Shown here in pieces: positions 23,772-35,313 of a DNA stretch of 35,428 bases. The stretch spans positions 1 to 35,428 of the forward strand of contig JACAES010000133.1 of the NCBI GenBank assembly GCA_013388735.1. The letters run 5' to 3'. The notes beneath the pieces are model-generated. The model saw only the letters and a program-made list of their open reading frames with translations, was not told where the DNA came from and ran no database searches. Origin of the DNA: Chloroflexota bacterium (GTDB taxonomy: Bacteria; Chloroflexota; Anaerolineae; Aggregatilineales; Phototrophicaceae). The position numbers and the translations under genes were made by a program. Each line of letters opens with the position of its first letter. The stretch's first letter is position 1.

Positions 23772-25172
23772 TCACGACTCGCCAGACGCCGAAGCGGACG
23801 GGTCAATCAGTTCGACATCGCGCGCCCCCACGCGGGAGTTGCGGTCGCTCACTTCCACATCCTCATGAATCAGCCCCGCCCAGCATTTCTGCGGGTTGCG
23901 GGCTTCGACCAGATCGGTCATCCGCACCGCCCCCCACACAACGGCCTGCTGGCCGGGCGGCAGGTAATAATAGGTATTCCCGGTTTCCTCGTCCAACACC
24001 GCCAGCAGGTCATCTGGCGCGCCGACCGCCCAGCGCCAGGGATAGTCGCGGGTGGCCGTGTCGCAGTCAATCCCCACGCGCCACGCGCCGGATTGGTCAT
24101 ACCAGCCCAACGAAGCGGCCACTTCCGACTGCTCGTACACCGTGCCGGGCGGCGGCCCGCTGGTGCGAATCGGCACGTCGCCGTAGTTCTCGACCGTCAG
24201 CTTAAACACCAGCAGATCACCCAGAGGGATGTTGACCGCCAGGAAATTCAAGTCCTGCGGGTCATCCGGCGGCGCAACCAGTTCTGCGTTTTGCCCGAAG
24301 TAGCGCGCATCATAGGGCGCATGGATGAACACCACATCCACACCGACCGACTGTGGCACGATCTCCGCCTGCGGGTCGCCGCCGTCCCGAATCGTCATGC
24401 TGCCGGTTCGCAGCACGCGCTGGCCTTCGGCGTCCTCCGCCACTGCCACCACACGGTACAGGCCGTCCGGCGGCGGATCAGCGCCCAGGTCAACGCCGCC
24501 GTCGTAATCAAAATCATGCCGCCCCGGTTCGCCGGGTTTGCGTCCTTCCTGCCGCTCCTGCAAAAAGACCCGCAGTCCATCCTCGTTTTCGAGATACGCG
24601 GTCAGCCGCGCCGCTTTCAACAGGTAGACATTAATCCGCGCCCGGTCCCAGATGCCATCCTGATTGGGTGTAAAAATCTCCGGTGAAACATCGAACGTCA
24701 CCAGTTCCGGCAAAGTTGAGGAAGCGTCCGTCACGGTTAGCGCCCCGCTGCGTTCGACGGCTTCGCCACCACCGGCGGGCAGCGCCGTCAGCCGCCAGGT
24801 GTAAATGCCGTCCCGCAGCAGGCGGCGCTGCACTTCGCCCTGAATCGTCTCGCCGGGCAGCAGATACCCATCTACTACCCCGCTGAACTCGACCTGATAA
24901 TCGCCCCCGGCGCGAATCTCGTCGGTGCGGAAGGTAAACACCTGGCCGCTGGCGTCCTCAAACACCAGCGATACCCGCGCATTGCGCGACAGACTGTAGG
25001 AAAACACCGTTACATCGTCGCTGCCGTCCGCATTCGGGCTGATCGTCTCAAGCGAAAATGCGGCATCCGTGATGAGCGGCAGATCGGGTCGCAGCAGCGC
25101 CTGCCCGGCGACCAGTACCAGACCCAGAACCACCAGAGCAGCCGCCCCGGCCAGCCAGATCGAAAGTCGCAT
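23772..25172 (-). CDS. Secreted, membrane-anchored FlgD-Ig-like beta protein, 466 aa
   Basis: An uncleaved signal or anchor helix (about residues 5-23) is followed by beta-rich modules. Two begin with an acidic turn of the gliding-motility/FlgD type: SPNADGSDD at 44-52 and TPNQDGIWDRA at 167-177. Each is followed by strand phrases typical of FlgD-Ig repeats, such as DGIYTWRLTA and DGLYRVVAVAED. The C-terminal part (about 285-450) is unlike these and contains LGDLLVFKLTVENYGDVP and YYYLPPGQQAVVWG. The protein should face outside the cell and may bind Ca2+ at the Asp turns. The frame is open to a TTG at 25187, but ATG 25172 has GGAG nine bases upstream. Function is unknown. Confidence 0.75.
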   Translation of the reverse strand: MRLSIWLAGAAALVVLGLVLVAGQALLRPDLPLITDAAFSLETISPNADGSDDVTVFSYSLSRNARVSLVFEDASGQVFTFRTDEIRAGGDYQVEFSGVVDGYLLPGETIQGEVQRRLLRDGIYTWRLTALPAGGGEAVERSGALTVTDASSTLPELVTFDVSPEIFTPNQDGIWDRARINVYLLKAARLTAYLENEDGLRVFLQERQEGRKPGEPGRHDFDYDGGVDLGADPPPDGLYRVVAVAEDAEGQRVLRTGSMTIRDGGDPQAEIVPQSVGVDVVFIHAPYDARYFGQNAELVAPPDDPQDLNFLAVNIPLGDLLVFKLTVENYGDVPIRTSGPPPGTVYEQSEVAASLGWYDQSGAWRVGIDCDTATRDYPWRWAVGAPDDLLAVLDEETGNTYYYLPPGQQAVVWGAVRMTDLVEARNPQKCWAGLIHEDVEVSDRNSRVGARDVELIDPSASASGES

Positions 25173-25188
25173 AACACAAATCTCCAAC

Positions 25189-25201
25189 GTCGTTCAACGA
25201 C
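25189..25201. promoter_or_regulatory. Palindrome in the leader of the FlgD-Ig-like gene
   Basis: GTCGTT-C-AACGAC is a perfect six-base inverted repeat with one central base. It lies between the predicted minus-strand promoter (25229-25257) and the GGAG ribosome site, so it could be an operator or a leader hairpin. Confidence 0.4.
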
Positions 25202-25228
25202 AGCGGCACACAGCCGCCGCCGGGTGCA

Positions 25229-25257
25229 AGTCTAACGTAGAACCCCCCTGCCGCCAA
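25229..25257 (-). promoter_or_regulatory. Promoter for the FlgD-Ig-like gene
   Basis: On the minus strand TTGGCG (25257-25252) and TAGACT (25234-25229) have 17-base spacing. The leader to ATG 25172 would be about 50 bases and holds the palindrome at 25189-25201. Confidence 0.4.
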
Positions 25258-25275
25258 CCGTCGGTTTACCGATGC

Positions 25276-25304
25276 TTTACGCATCCACAAGTCTGCGGTA
25301 AACT
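25276..25304 (+). promoter_or_regulatory. Possible promoter for lon
   Basis: TTTACG at 25276-25281 and TAAACT at 25299-25304 are 17 bases apart, each matching four of six consensus bases. A TACAAT at 25314-25319 lacks a partner. No HrcA/CIRCE-like inverted repeat was seen. Confidence 0.35.
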
Positions 25305-25338
25305 GGTTCATCTTACAATCGGCGTTCTTCAGGCAAGC

Positions 25339-27782
<2,444 letters not shown>

Positions 27783-27786
<4 letters not shown>

Positions 27787-29216
27787 CCGACACCGATGAT
27801 CTGACCAACTGGCTCCGCAGCGGGCGCAGCGCCGAACTGGACTGGTTCGACGCCCATGCCCCGATCGAAACGCTGGCCGCGCACCTGGCGGCGATGGCGA
27901 ACAACCGGGGCGGCACGCTGCTGCTGGGCATCGGCGCGGATGGCACGGTTTCTGGCCTGGACGATGCGGCGGAGATGCTCGACCGGCTGCTTCAGGCGGC
28001 GCTCTCGCTCGACCCGCCGCTGATTATCCCGCTGCCGGAGAAGGTCAGCAGCGGCGACAAGGCCGTCCTGGTCGTGCGTGTGCCGCCAGGAATGCCCCAT
28101 ATCTACGCCGCCGCCGGGCGCTACCTGCGCCGCCAGGAAACCGCTAATGTCCCGATTTCGTCCCGTGACCTGCGCCTGCTCATCATGCAGCGCGCCGAAA
28201 CCAGCTTTGAAACCGAAGTCGCGCGCGGGGCCGGCCTGGGCGACATGGACTGGAACAAAGTCAAAATGTATGTCGCCGGCTTAAGCGGCCTGGGCGAAAC
28301 CAGCGTCGAAAAAGTCCTGCTCCGGCGCGGCTGCCTGATCGAACACGAGGGCGGGCTGCGCCCCACCCACGCCGGGATTCTGCTGTTTGGCAAAGACCCG
28401 CAGCGGTTTATTCGCGGGGCAGACATCACTGCCGCGCGTTTCGCCGGCGAAACCATGAGCGACCGCTTCAGCCGCCAAGACATCCTCGGCACGCTGCCTG
28501 ACCAGATTCGCCGGGCTGAAATGTTTCTGATTGACCATCTGCGTAAAGGTGTGCAGTTAGGCCAGGCGATGGCGCGGGATGAAGAATTCGAGTATCCCCT
28601 GGAAGCCGCCCGCGAACTGGTGGTGAACGCCGTCGCCCACCGCGACTATCAGATCAGCGGCGATGGGATTCGTTTATTCCTGTTCAGCAACCGAATGGAG
28701 GTCATCAGTCCCGGCGCGCTGCCCGGCCCGGTCACGATTGCCAATATCAAGGATGAGCGTTTTTCGCGCAATCCGGTCATCGTGCAGGTGCTTTCTGACA
28801 TGGGCTTCATCGAGCGGTTAGGGTACGGCGTGGATCGTGTGATTGACCTGATGCGGCAGAAGCAGCTTCGCGCGCCGCAGTTCGAGGAACGCGCCGGCAG
28901 CTTCCGGGTCGCGCTCTTCAACGAACCGGTGCCGGACGCCCCGGCAGGCCCGCCTCCCGCGCCGGCCATCACTTTCAAAGGCGCTTACCAGGGTCAGGAA
29001 ATCAACCCGCGCCAGGAAATCGCCCTGGTCTACCTGCACGAAAACGCCCGTATCACCAACAGCGACCTTCAGAACCTCTGCCCAGATGTTCACGCAGAAA
29101 CGATACGCCGCGACCTGGCCGATCTCGTCACCAAAAACATCCTGCGCAAGATGGGACAGAAGCGCGGCTCGTATTACGTCCTTCAACAGACGGAGACGAT
29201 GGTGGAGGAGGAATAA
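27783..29216 (+). CDS. AlbA_2/Schlafen-type ATP-binding putative regulator, 477 aa
   Basis: Residues about 12-125 are an AlbA_2 (Schlafen AAA_4) domain with SAELDWFD, AMANNRGGTLLLGIGADG and RYLRRQETANVPIS. Residues about 260-350 contain a GHKL-type ATP site (HATPase_c_4): EYPLEAARELVVNAVAHRDY and SNRMEVISPGALPG. A C-terminal winged-helix-like stretch (about 405-470) includes YLHENARITNSDLQNLCPDV and ETIRRDLADL. Such proteins are annotated as DNA- or RNA-binding transcriptional regulators, but direct evidence is scarce. It overlaps lon by four bases, so the two are translated together. Target genes are unknown; the lon link suggests a stress role, as inference. Confidence 0.87.
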
Positions 29217-29220
29217 GAGG

Positions 29221-30423
29221 ATGGCGCGATGGTTGGTGCTATTCGTGTTCCTGCTGGCCGGCTGTAATCTTACCCAGACGCCGGAAACACCCCAGGCGCT
29301 TCCTACCCTGGATACACGCCTCTCGTGCGAACAGATCGTCAGCCTGGCGGTCGAAACCACCGGTGCGGCTTGCGGCGGTCTGGGGCGCAACCAGATCTGT
29401 TACGGTCACCGGCTGGTGCAGGCGGAGTTCAAGCAAAACGCCGAGGCCGCATTTAACGCGCCGGGTGACATCGCCAGCCTGCTGGCCCTCAGCCGTCTGA
29501 TCGCCTCACCCTTCGACTCCACACAGGTCGCCTGGGGTATCGCGCTGGTGAAGGCGCAGACTAACATCCCGGACACGCTGCCGGGGCAGAACGTCACCTT
29601 TGTGCTTTTCGGCGATACCGCGCTGGATGCCCTCGCGCCCCGAATGACGGCGGCGCGCCTGGAAACCCGCCCCGGCCCGGCCTCCTGTACCGAAGCGCCC
29701 TCGGCCATGCTGGTGCAGACCCCCGCCGGGACGCAGGTCACGCTCACGCTGAACGGCGCGACACTCACGCTTGGCTCGACGCTTTATCTGACGGCGGCCC
29801 GCAGCGACCAGCTTACCGTCGCCACCATCGAGGGTTCGGCGGTCGTCAGCGCCTTTGATATCACCCGCGTGGCGCTGCCCGGCGCGCTGGTTCGGCTGCC
29901 GCTTGGCGGCAGTTCCGGCCTGGAAGTCACCGGGCCGCCTTCTGAACCGGAGCCGTTCGACGCCGATGCCATCCGCCGCGCGCCGCTGTCGCTGCTGGAT
30001 AGACCCGTGACCGTGCCACCGCCGATCCGCCCCACCTCGCCGGCAAACCCGACCGAGGCGCTCGGCACGCCCTTCAGCCCACAGCGCCCAACCGCCGCGC
30101 CCTGCCTGCCGCGCGCCGACTGGACGGCCACCTACACCATCCAGCGCGGCGATACGCTGTTCAGCATCGCCCGGCTTTTTAATATTCCGGTCGCCGAACT
30201 CCAGCAGGCCAACTGCATCGCCAATCCCAATCTGATCCAGGCCGGGCAGGCGCTGCGTGTGCCGTTCCCGCTTGACCAGTCGGTTATTCCGACCTGGACG
30301 CCGCTGCCGACCTGGACGCCGGTGCGTCTGCCGTCGGCCATGCCCGCGCCGACTTTTACGCCGCTGCCGTTTGATGACCAACCAGACGACCAGCCGTCCA
30401 TTACCGATGAACCCATTGATTAA
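29221..30423 (+). CDS. LysM-domain lipoprotein, 400 aa
   Basis: A lipoprotein signal with lipobox LLAGC (Cys15) is followed by an extracytoplasmic region of about 280 residues. That region has a beta-rich middle (AMLVQTPAGTQVTLTLNGAT and LTVATIEGSAVVSAFD) resembling FecR-like surface domains. A LysM module lies at about 304-348: YTIQRGDTLFSIARLFNIPV and ANPNLIQAGQALRVP; it should bind peptidoglycan or another GlcNAc polymer. The tail is Pro/Thr/Trp-rich (TWTPLPTWTPV). The frame is open upstream inside the previous gene, but ATG 29221 gives the lipoprotein signal and follows AGAGG. It is five bases from the upstream stop, so co-transcribed. Confidence 0.88.
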   Translation: MARWLVLFVFLLAGCNLTQTPETPQALPTLDTRLSCEQIVSLAVETTGAACGGLGRNQICYGHRLVQAEFKQNAEAAFNAPGDIASLLALSRLIASPFDSTQVAWGIALVKAQTNIPDTLPGQNVTFVLFGDTALDALAPRMTAARLETRPGPASCTEAPSAMLVQTPAGTQVTLTLNGATLTLGSTLYLTAARSDQLTVATIEGSAVVSAFDITRVALPGALVRLPLGGSSGLEVTGPPSEPEPFDADAIRRAPLSLLDRPVTVPPPIRPTSPANPTEALGTPFSPQRPTAAPCLPRADWTATYTIQRGDTLFSIARLFNIPVAELQQANCIANPNLIQAGQALRVPFPLDQSVIPTWTPLPTWTPVRLPSAMPAPTFTPLPFDDQPDDQPSITDEPID

Positions 30424-30516
30424 TCCGGCGGCTGATCGTCGGTTTCGCGTTTAGCTCGTGCCGGTTAATCATGTTATGCTCACCGACTCATCCGAATGAA
30501 ACTAGGATATAACCCT

Positions 30517-32055
30517 ATGCGTCGTCTGTATTTGTTGCTGCTGCTCGCGGCGGCCTCCTGCCAGGCGTTGACTGCCCCTTCGCCGACGCCAACGGCGACA
30601 CCAACCGTCACGCCCAGCATCACACCCACCGCTTCCAACACCCCGACGCCGACGCCCGAACCGCCCACGCCGACGCCAACGCTCACCCCAACGCCCACGC
30701 CCACGCCAACTATCACGCCCACGCCGACGCTGACGCCGACAGCATCCATCACACCGCTGCCGGCAGCCGGCTTTGTGTTCGATAACTGGGCGCTGGTGGA
30801 ACTGCCAGCGGATGTCCTCACGCTGCTGGAATCGCCGGTAATCGCGTTCATCAACACCAACGACCGGGACGGCGTTGGCGACGCGCGCACGCCGCAGCCG
30901 GCTACCAACGTTCAAACCCTGTATTACGTGCCGCCGACCAATTCCGCCGGGCGTGTCGCCATCCAGCAGATGGCTGCTTCTACCGGGCGGCAGGTGTACC
31001 TCGCGCCGAATGGCCGTTCGGTCGCCTATTTCGTGGATAGCGGGAGTACCCCGACCACCGGCCTGTATGTGCTGGATATCGAAAGCGGCATCAGCGGGCG
31101 CATCCTGCCGCTGCCATCGCTGGTGCAGCGCGGCAAGGTCAGCGAACCGGCCTGGTCGCCGGACGGCAGGCGGCTGGCAATTGCCCTGGCGACCGGCTAC
31201 GACATGGACATCTTCGCCATCGAACGCGACGGCACAAACCCGGCCAACCTGACCGCCGGCGGCGCTTACGATTTCTGGCCGTCATGGTCGCCGGATGGGC
31301 GCTACCTGCTGTTCGTCTCCGACCGCGCCCGCTGCCCAAGCTGGATTCCCGGCGAACCCGACGCCTGCGACGCGCTGACAAACCCGCCGCCCAATGGCGG
31401 CAGCCCGTATATCTTGAACATAGACACCGGCCAGGTCACGCAGGTTTCCGACCAGTGGGTAACCGAACCGCCCCGCTGGCTGAACAACCGCCAGATCACG
31501 TTCGCCAGCGGCGACCCCACCCTGGGCGAACCGGAACGCACGCTCTGGATTGCCGACATCGTGACTGCCCAGGCGCGCCAGGTGCGGCTGGCCGACGGCT
31601 CCGACAGCCCGATTCGCCTTTCCGAGTCCTGGGCGGCGGACGGCAGCGCGGTCGTCTACCAGAGCGCCGGCGACACCATCGAGATTATCGCCATCAGTGC
31701 CGACGGCACGCTGCTGGGCCGCACCGGCGAACTCACGTTCGCCCGTTTTGGTATGGCCGCCGACTGGTCGCCGGACGGCACGCGCATCGCCATCGGCGGC
31801 GCGGGCGGGCAGTGTCCCGACGGCATTTCCGTTTTCGACCGCCAGCTTGCTTTCGTCGGGCGGCGGCTGCCCCCGCCCAGCATGTGTGAGCCGGTTTATT
31901 CGCCCGATGGCACATTTTTCGCCTTCACCGGCGTCGTCCCCAACGTGGATGGCCGCGTGGATGTGTACGTCGCCAACCCCAACGGCGCCGGTTCGGTCAA
32001 CCTCACCGGCAGCCTGCGCGGCACGATCACGCTGCTTGGCTGGGTGGGCGGTTAA
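30517..32055 (+). CDS. TolB-like beta-propeller lipoprotein, 512 aa
   Basis: The signal ends at Cys15 ([10 protein letters not shown]). Residues about 21-80 are a low-complexity Thr/Pro linker with repeated TPTP. The rest is a WD40/TolB-like propeller with at least four blade motifs of the WSPDGR type, near residues 208 ([14 protein letters not shown]), 253 ([15 protein letters not shown]), 414 ([13 protein letters not shown]) and 457 ([12 protein letters not shown]). It is an outer-surface protein; in TolB such propellers bind partner proteins, but no Tol partner is here. ATG 30517 is preferred over 30496 because AGGA precedes it and it begins the signal peptide. A weak minus-10 (TATGCT, 30475-30480) lies upstream, so it may have its own promoter. 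Confidence 0.87.
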   Translation: MRRLYLLLLLAAASCQALTAPSPTPTATPTVTPSITPTASNTPTPTPEPPTPTPTLTPTPTPTPTITPTPTLTPTASITPLPAAGFVFDNWALVELPADVLTLLESPVIAFINTNDRDGVGDARTPQPATNVQTLYYVPPTNSAGRVAIQQMAASTGRQVYLAPNGRSVAYFVDSGSTPTTGLYVLDIESGISGRILPLPSLVQRGKVSEPAWSPDGRRLAIALATGYDMDIFAIERDGTNPANLTAGGAYDFWPSWSPDGRYLLFVSDRARCPSWIPGEPDACDALTNPPPNGGSPYILNIDTGQVTQVSDQWVTEPPRWLNNRQITFASGDPTLGEPERTLWIADIVTAQARQVRLADGSDSPIRLSESWAADGSAVVYQSAGDTIEIIAISADGTLLGRTGELTFARFGMAADWSPDGTRIAIGGAGGQCPDGISVFDRQLAFVGRRLPPPSMCEPVYSPDGTFFAFTGVVPNVDGRVDVYVANPNGAGSVNLTGSLRGTITLLGWVGG

Positions 32056-32104
32056 ACGGTATAAACGGGCATAATCACCCGTCAGAGAGGAAGGCAGCAG
32101 ACCG

Positions 32105-32788
32105 ATGTTGACAGGCGCGCAGCAGAAAAACGAAGAACTCAGGAACATCATCACCCGCGCGAAGATTGACCCGCTCTACACCTATCGCGCCGATGATCTG
32201 ATCGAAAGCAAAATCCGCTTTATGGCGGCCAACTGCCAGGCGGTGCTGGATGTAGGCAAGTCGTCTCGCCACCGGTACAGCTACTTCCAGTCCGGCCAGA
32301 TCAAAACATTAGATATCAACCGGTACGATGATTACCCTGACATTGTGGACGACCTGTGCGACCTGCACCACGTCGCGCCGGAATCCTTCGACGGCATCAT
32401 CTGCATGGCCGTCCTGGAGCATGTTTACGACCCTCAGCAGGCGGTCAAAAACCTCTATAGTCTGCTCAAACCCGGTGGGTACTGCCTGGCCTATGTGCCG
32501 TTTTTGTACCGCTACCACGCCCCGCATGACCTGTACTACCAGGACTATTTTCGTTATACCCGCGACGGAATCGCCTACCTGTTCCGGGACTTTTCCGAAG
32601 TCACGCTTTACCCATGCCGAGGGCGCTACTCCACCATGTTTAACCTGATGGATTTCTGGAAATATCGTGTCGAAAAAATCTTTCGCCAGGCCTTGAACAA
32701 AACCATTGACCGCATCGGGGGTTTACTTCCAAAGAGCTACCCGCCTGAATTGCAGGCTTCGGGGTACCATATCTGGACGGTCAAGTAA
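32105..32788 (+). CDS. SAM-dependent methyltransferase, 227 aa
   Basis: A class I methyltransferase fold of the Methyltransf_11 type. Motif I is AVLDVGKSSR (46-55), where the usual glycine-rich GxG loop is changed to GKS. The acidic strand-2 end is TLDINRYDDYP, and motif IV-V is FDGIICMAVLEHVYDP with LLKPGGYCLAYVP. The region PHDLYYQDYFRYTRDG is shared with methyltransferases found in surface-polysaccharide loci. The substrate is unknown. It starts 49 bases after the propeller gene with GAGAGGAAGG upstream. Confidence 0.87.
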   Translation: MLTGAQQKNEELRNIITRAKIDPLYTYRADDLIESKIRFMAANCQAVLDVGKSSRHRYSYFQSGQIKTLDINRYDDYPDIVDDLCDLHHVAPESFDGIICMAVLEHVYDPQQAVKNLYSLLKPGGYCLAYVPFLYRYHAPHDLYYQDYFRYTRDGIAYLFRDFSEVTLYPCRGRYSTMFNLMDFWKYRVEKIFRQALNKTIDRIGGLLPKSYPPELQASGYHIWTVK

Positions 32789-32823
32789 CCGGCGTTTTTA
32801 TTTTACACAGGAGTTGTAAAGTT

Positions 32824-33576
32824 ATGTCTCAACTACAGTATCAGGTAGCCGTCATCACCGGCGCAAGCCGGGGTATCGGGCGCGCAATTGCCCTCGAACT
32901 GGCCCGGCGCGGCGCGACCATCGTCATCAACTACCGCGACGCGAACAACCTGGCGGACGCGAACCAAGTCCTCGAAGCCATTACGTCCGCCGGGGGCAAG
33001 GCCATCACGGTCGAGGGCGATGTCAGCACCGAAGACGGCGCAAACGCCCTGATTAAAGCCGCGCTGGATGCCTTCGACAAAATAGACATCCTGGTCAACA
33101 ACGCGGGCATCACCCGCGATAACCTGATTATGATGATGAAACCGGACGATTTTGACGCCGTAATCAGCGTCAACCTGCGCAGCACGTGGCTCTGTTCGCG
33201 TGCTGCCGTCCGCAGCATGATGCGCAAACGTTACGGGCGCATCGTCAATATCGCCAGCGTCAGCGGCGTGGTCGGCCAGGCCGGACAGACCAACTACAGC
33301 GCCAGCAAGGCCGGCATCATCGGCTTCACCAAAGCCCTCGCCCGCGAAGTCGCCTCGCGCAATATCACCGTCAACGCCGTCGCGCCCGGCTTCGTGCTGA
33401 CCGATCTCACCAAAGACCTGCCGGAAGAACTCACCTCGCAGTTGAACCAGCTTATCCCCCTGGGCCGCTGGGGAACGGTCGAGGATATCGCCAACGCCGT
33501 CGCCTTCCTGGTCGGCAGCGAAGCCGGTTACATCACCGGCCACGTCCTGAACGTGGACGGCGGCATGGCGATGTAG
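32824..33576 (+). CDS. fabG: 3-oxoacyl-ACP reductase FabG-type SDR, 250 aa
   Basis: A classical short-chain dehydrogenase with the NAD(P) loop TGASRGIGR at 12-20, NNAG at 92-95, N117, S145 (NIASVSG), Y158 and K162 (NYSASKAG). The motif GDVSTED and the C-terminal GYITGHVLNVDGGMAM are those of FabG, which reduces 3-oxoacyl-ACP in fatty acid synthesis. No other fatty-acid gene is nearby, so an acetoacetyl-CoA reductase or other SDR role cannot be excluded. AGGAG ten bases upstream supports the ATG. The HIT gene follows after 24 bases. Confidence 0.9.
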   Translation: MSQLQYQVAVITGASRGIGRAIALELARRGATIVINYRDANNLADANQVLEAITSAGGKAITVEGDVSTEDGANALIKAALDAFDKIDILVNNAGITRDNLIMMMKPDDFDAVISVNLRSTWLCSRAAVRSMMRKRYGRIVNIASVSGVVGQAGQTNYSASKAGIIGFTKALAREVASRNITVNAVAPGFVLTDLTKDLPEELTSQLNQLIPLGRWGTVEDIANAVAFLVGSEAGYITGHVLNVDGGMAM

Positions 33577-33600
33577 CCGGCACATTCAGGAGGCTGCCTC

Positions 33601-33951
33601 ATGAGTACCATTTTCTCGAAAATCATCGCCCGCGAAATCCCCGCCGAGATCGTTTACCAGGATGACCGGGTGACGGCCTTCAAGGACATTCATCCCCTCG
33701 CCCCGGTACATATCCTGATCGTCCCGAACAAGGAGATCGCCACCGTAGACGACGTGACACCCGACGACGAGCAGACGCTGGGCCATATGTTCACCGTCGC
33801 CAAAGAGGTCGCTCGGCAGATGGGCGTCGCCGACAGCGGCTATCGTCTGCTGATTAACTGCAAGGGGGACGCCGGGCAGGAAGTGTTCCACCTGCACATG
33901 CACCTGCTGGGCGGGCGCAGACTGGGGCCGATGCTGGCGCGCCAGGAATGA
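33601..33951 (+). CDS. HIT-family nucleotide hydrolase (Hint-like), 116 aa
   Basis: A small cytoplasmic protein with the full HIT triad H97-x-H99-x-H101 in [14 protein letters not shown]. The N-terminal phrase [19 protein letters not shown] and [13 protein letters not shown] are typical of the Hint/PKCI branch, which hydrolyses purine nucleoside phosphoramidates. The length is normal. AGGAGG upstream supports the ATG. It is the last gene before a strong terminator. Confidence 0.93.
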   Translation: MSTIFSKIIAREIPAEIVYQDDRVTAFKDIHPLAPVHILIVPNKEIATVDDVTPDDEQTLGHMFTVAKEVARQMGVADSGYRLLINCKGDAGQEVFHLHMHLLGGRRLGPMLARQE

Positions 33952-33957
33952 CGTTTG

Positions 33958-33990
33958 AGAGGGGGCCTGTCATGGTGACAGCCCCCTTTT
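33958..33990 (+). terminator. Intrinsic terminator after the HIT gene
   Basis: GGGGGCCTGTCA (33961-33972) pairs with TGACAGCCCCC (33976-33986) with one bulged base and a three-base loop, and TTTT follows. It ends the rightward transcript that runs from lon or from a later promoter. Confidence 0.8.
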
Positions 33991-34027
33991 CGGCACCGCT
34001 TCGCCTGTTTGCCTTCACCCCTCGTTA

Positions 34028-34066
34028 CCCCTCTCTCAATCGTCCTTTCAGGACTGGGCGAGGGGG
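34028..34066. repeat. Palindromic intergenic element
   Basis: CCCCTC (34028-34033) pairs with GAGGGG (34060-34065), and inside it GTCCT (34042-34046) pairs with AGGAC (34050-34054) around TTC. It looks like a decayed dispersed palindromic repeat. The 214-base gap in which it lies holds no gene. Confidence 0.5.
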
Positions 34067-34130
34067 ATGAAAAGCAAGCAGCCGTGTGTTCATTATCTCG
34101 GCGCGTTCGGAAAAAGATCGCGCCTCTTCT

Positions 34131-34165
34131 GACTACCGGCTGGCGACTACTGACTAATGACTGCT
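34131..34165. repeat. Second degenerate heptanucleotide array
   Basis: The sequence divides into seven-base units GACTACC, GGCTGGC, GACTACT, GACTAAT, GACTGCT, ending at the stop codon of the minus-strand DsbA-like gene. The period matches the array at 23658-23710, and several units share (A/G)ACT. Confidence 0.6.
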
Positions 34166-35050
34166 CTACGGCGTGGCCTCGGCGGTCGCCTCGACCGGCG
34201 CTTCGGTGGCCTCGACTTCCGGCGCTGTTGACTCGGCGGTCGCCTCCATCGTCGCCTCAGTGGTGGCTTCGGCGGTGGCTTCCGCCGTCGCTTCAGTGGT
34301 GGCTTCTGCCTGCGGCTGAACCGGCCCGGCGTTGGCGAGTTCCTGGTCAATGGCGTTGGTCACGCTGGTCACGTCCCCGGTGACGATGATACCGTTGATC
34401 GTGACCGTCGGCGTGCCTTCAAATCCCGGCAGATTTTGCGCGGCAGTGATGGCGGCGCGCAGGACGTTGGTCGGCAGTTCGCTGCTCATACACTGATCCC
34501 ACGCCCCGCGATCCATTCCCAGCGCGTCAATGCCGGCTTCGATGCGGTTGTTGGCAAACGCCTGGTTGCCGTACACGCCCTGCCAGTTGAACAGCGTATC
34601 ATGCAGCGCCCAGAATTTGTCCTGCTGCCCGGCGCAGACGGCAGCCCGGGCCGCGCCTTCGCCGTTGGCGATGCCGCCCGTGCCGAACAGCGGCACATAC
34701 GTGAACTGCACTTCGCCCGCGCGCACCCGCTCTAGAATCGCCGGCGTCACCGACTCGTGAAAATCGCGGCAGTGGCTACAGTCAAAACTTGAATATTCGA
34801 TCACCTTCACCGGCGCGGTTGCGTCACCCAGGATCGGGAAACCCTCTTCGGTCGTGCCGCGCGCGATATCCTCGTATCGTGTGAGCGCCTCTTCTGGGAC
34901 GGGCGCTTCGGCGGGCTGGTTCGCAAAGATCAATGCCAGCGCCGCCACCACCACTATCGCCACCACCACCACCACCACCGTGATCTGCCGCTGGCGCTGG
35001 CGTTCGCGTTCACGTTCTTTACGGCGCTCTACCGTTCGACTGCGACTCAT
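34166..35050 (-). CDS. Membrane-anchored DsbA-like thiol oxidoreductase, 294 aa
   Basis: A very basic, Arg/Glu/Gln-rich N-terminus (about residues 1-22) precedes a Val-rich membrane helix (about 23-43), so the enzyme domain faces outside. The thioredoxin-like domain contains the active site C91-S-H-C94 in YSSFDCSHCRDF and the cis-Pro loop GTPTVTING, as in DsbA/thioredoxin_4 proteins that form disulfides in exported proteins. The last about 45 residues are a low-complexity Glu-Ala-Thr repeat. ATG 35050 is chosen over 35092 because GAGG precedes it and it gives the normal anchor. A minus-10-like TACAAT (35085-35080) lies inside an ATTGT/ACAAT inverted repeat upstream. No partner DsbB-type gene is seen. 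Confidence 0.88.
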   Translation of the reverse strand: MSRSRTVERRKERERERQRQRQITVVVVVVAIVVVAALALIFANQPAEAPVPEEALTRYEDIARGTTEEGFPILGDATAPVKVIEYSSFDCSHCRDFHESVTPAILERVRAGEVQFTYVPLFGTGGIANGEGAARAAVCAGQQDKFWALHDTLFNWQGVYGNQAFANNRIEAGIDALGMDRGAWDQCMSSELPTNVLRAAITAAQNLPGFEGTPTVTINGIIVTGDVTSVTNAIDQELANAGPVQPQAEATTEATAEATAEATTEATMEATAESTAPEVEATEAPVEATAEATP

Positions 35051-35178
35051 GAGCCTCAAACTCCTCTCTGGGTTTGTGTATTGTAGTGGCACAATAGTCT
35101 ACAGCGCAGTGGTCAAACCGCAAACCCCCGACTGATGAGCGCCACTTGAGTTTTACCGCCTCGCCTGGTTCGCCCCAT

Positions 35179-35207
35179 CTGGCAATTAAGCTCATTTTGG
35201 GTAGAAT
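35179..35207 (+). promoter_or_regulatory. Possible promoter for aconitase
   Basis: CTGGCA at 35179-35184 and TAGAAT at 35202-35207 are 17 bases apart, each with one or two mismatches to consensus. The leader would be about 100 bases. Confidence 0.35.
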
Positions 35208-35313
35208 AACATCATTCAACCACCACCGTTGGCAAGTCTGACCGCATTCTCCGGCGCCGACGACCTTTCGGATACGCGATGTTATCTGGTTATCACCAAC
35301 AGAGGAAATAACG

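Noticed and set aside
30577-30757. Short repeats resembling a CRISPR or minisatellite
   Set aside because: They encode the Thr-Pro linker of a lipoprotein; the units are codon repeats in frame without spacers.
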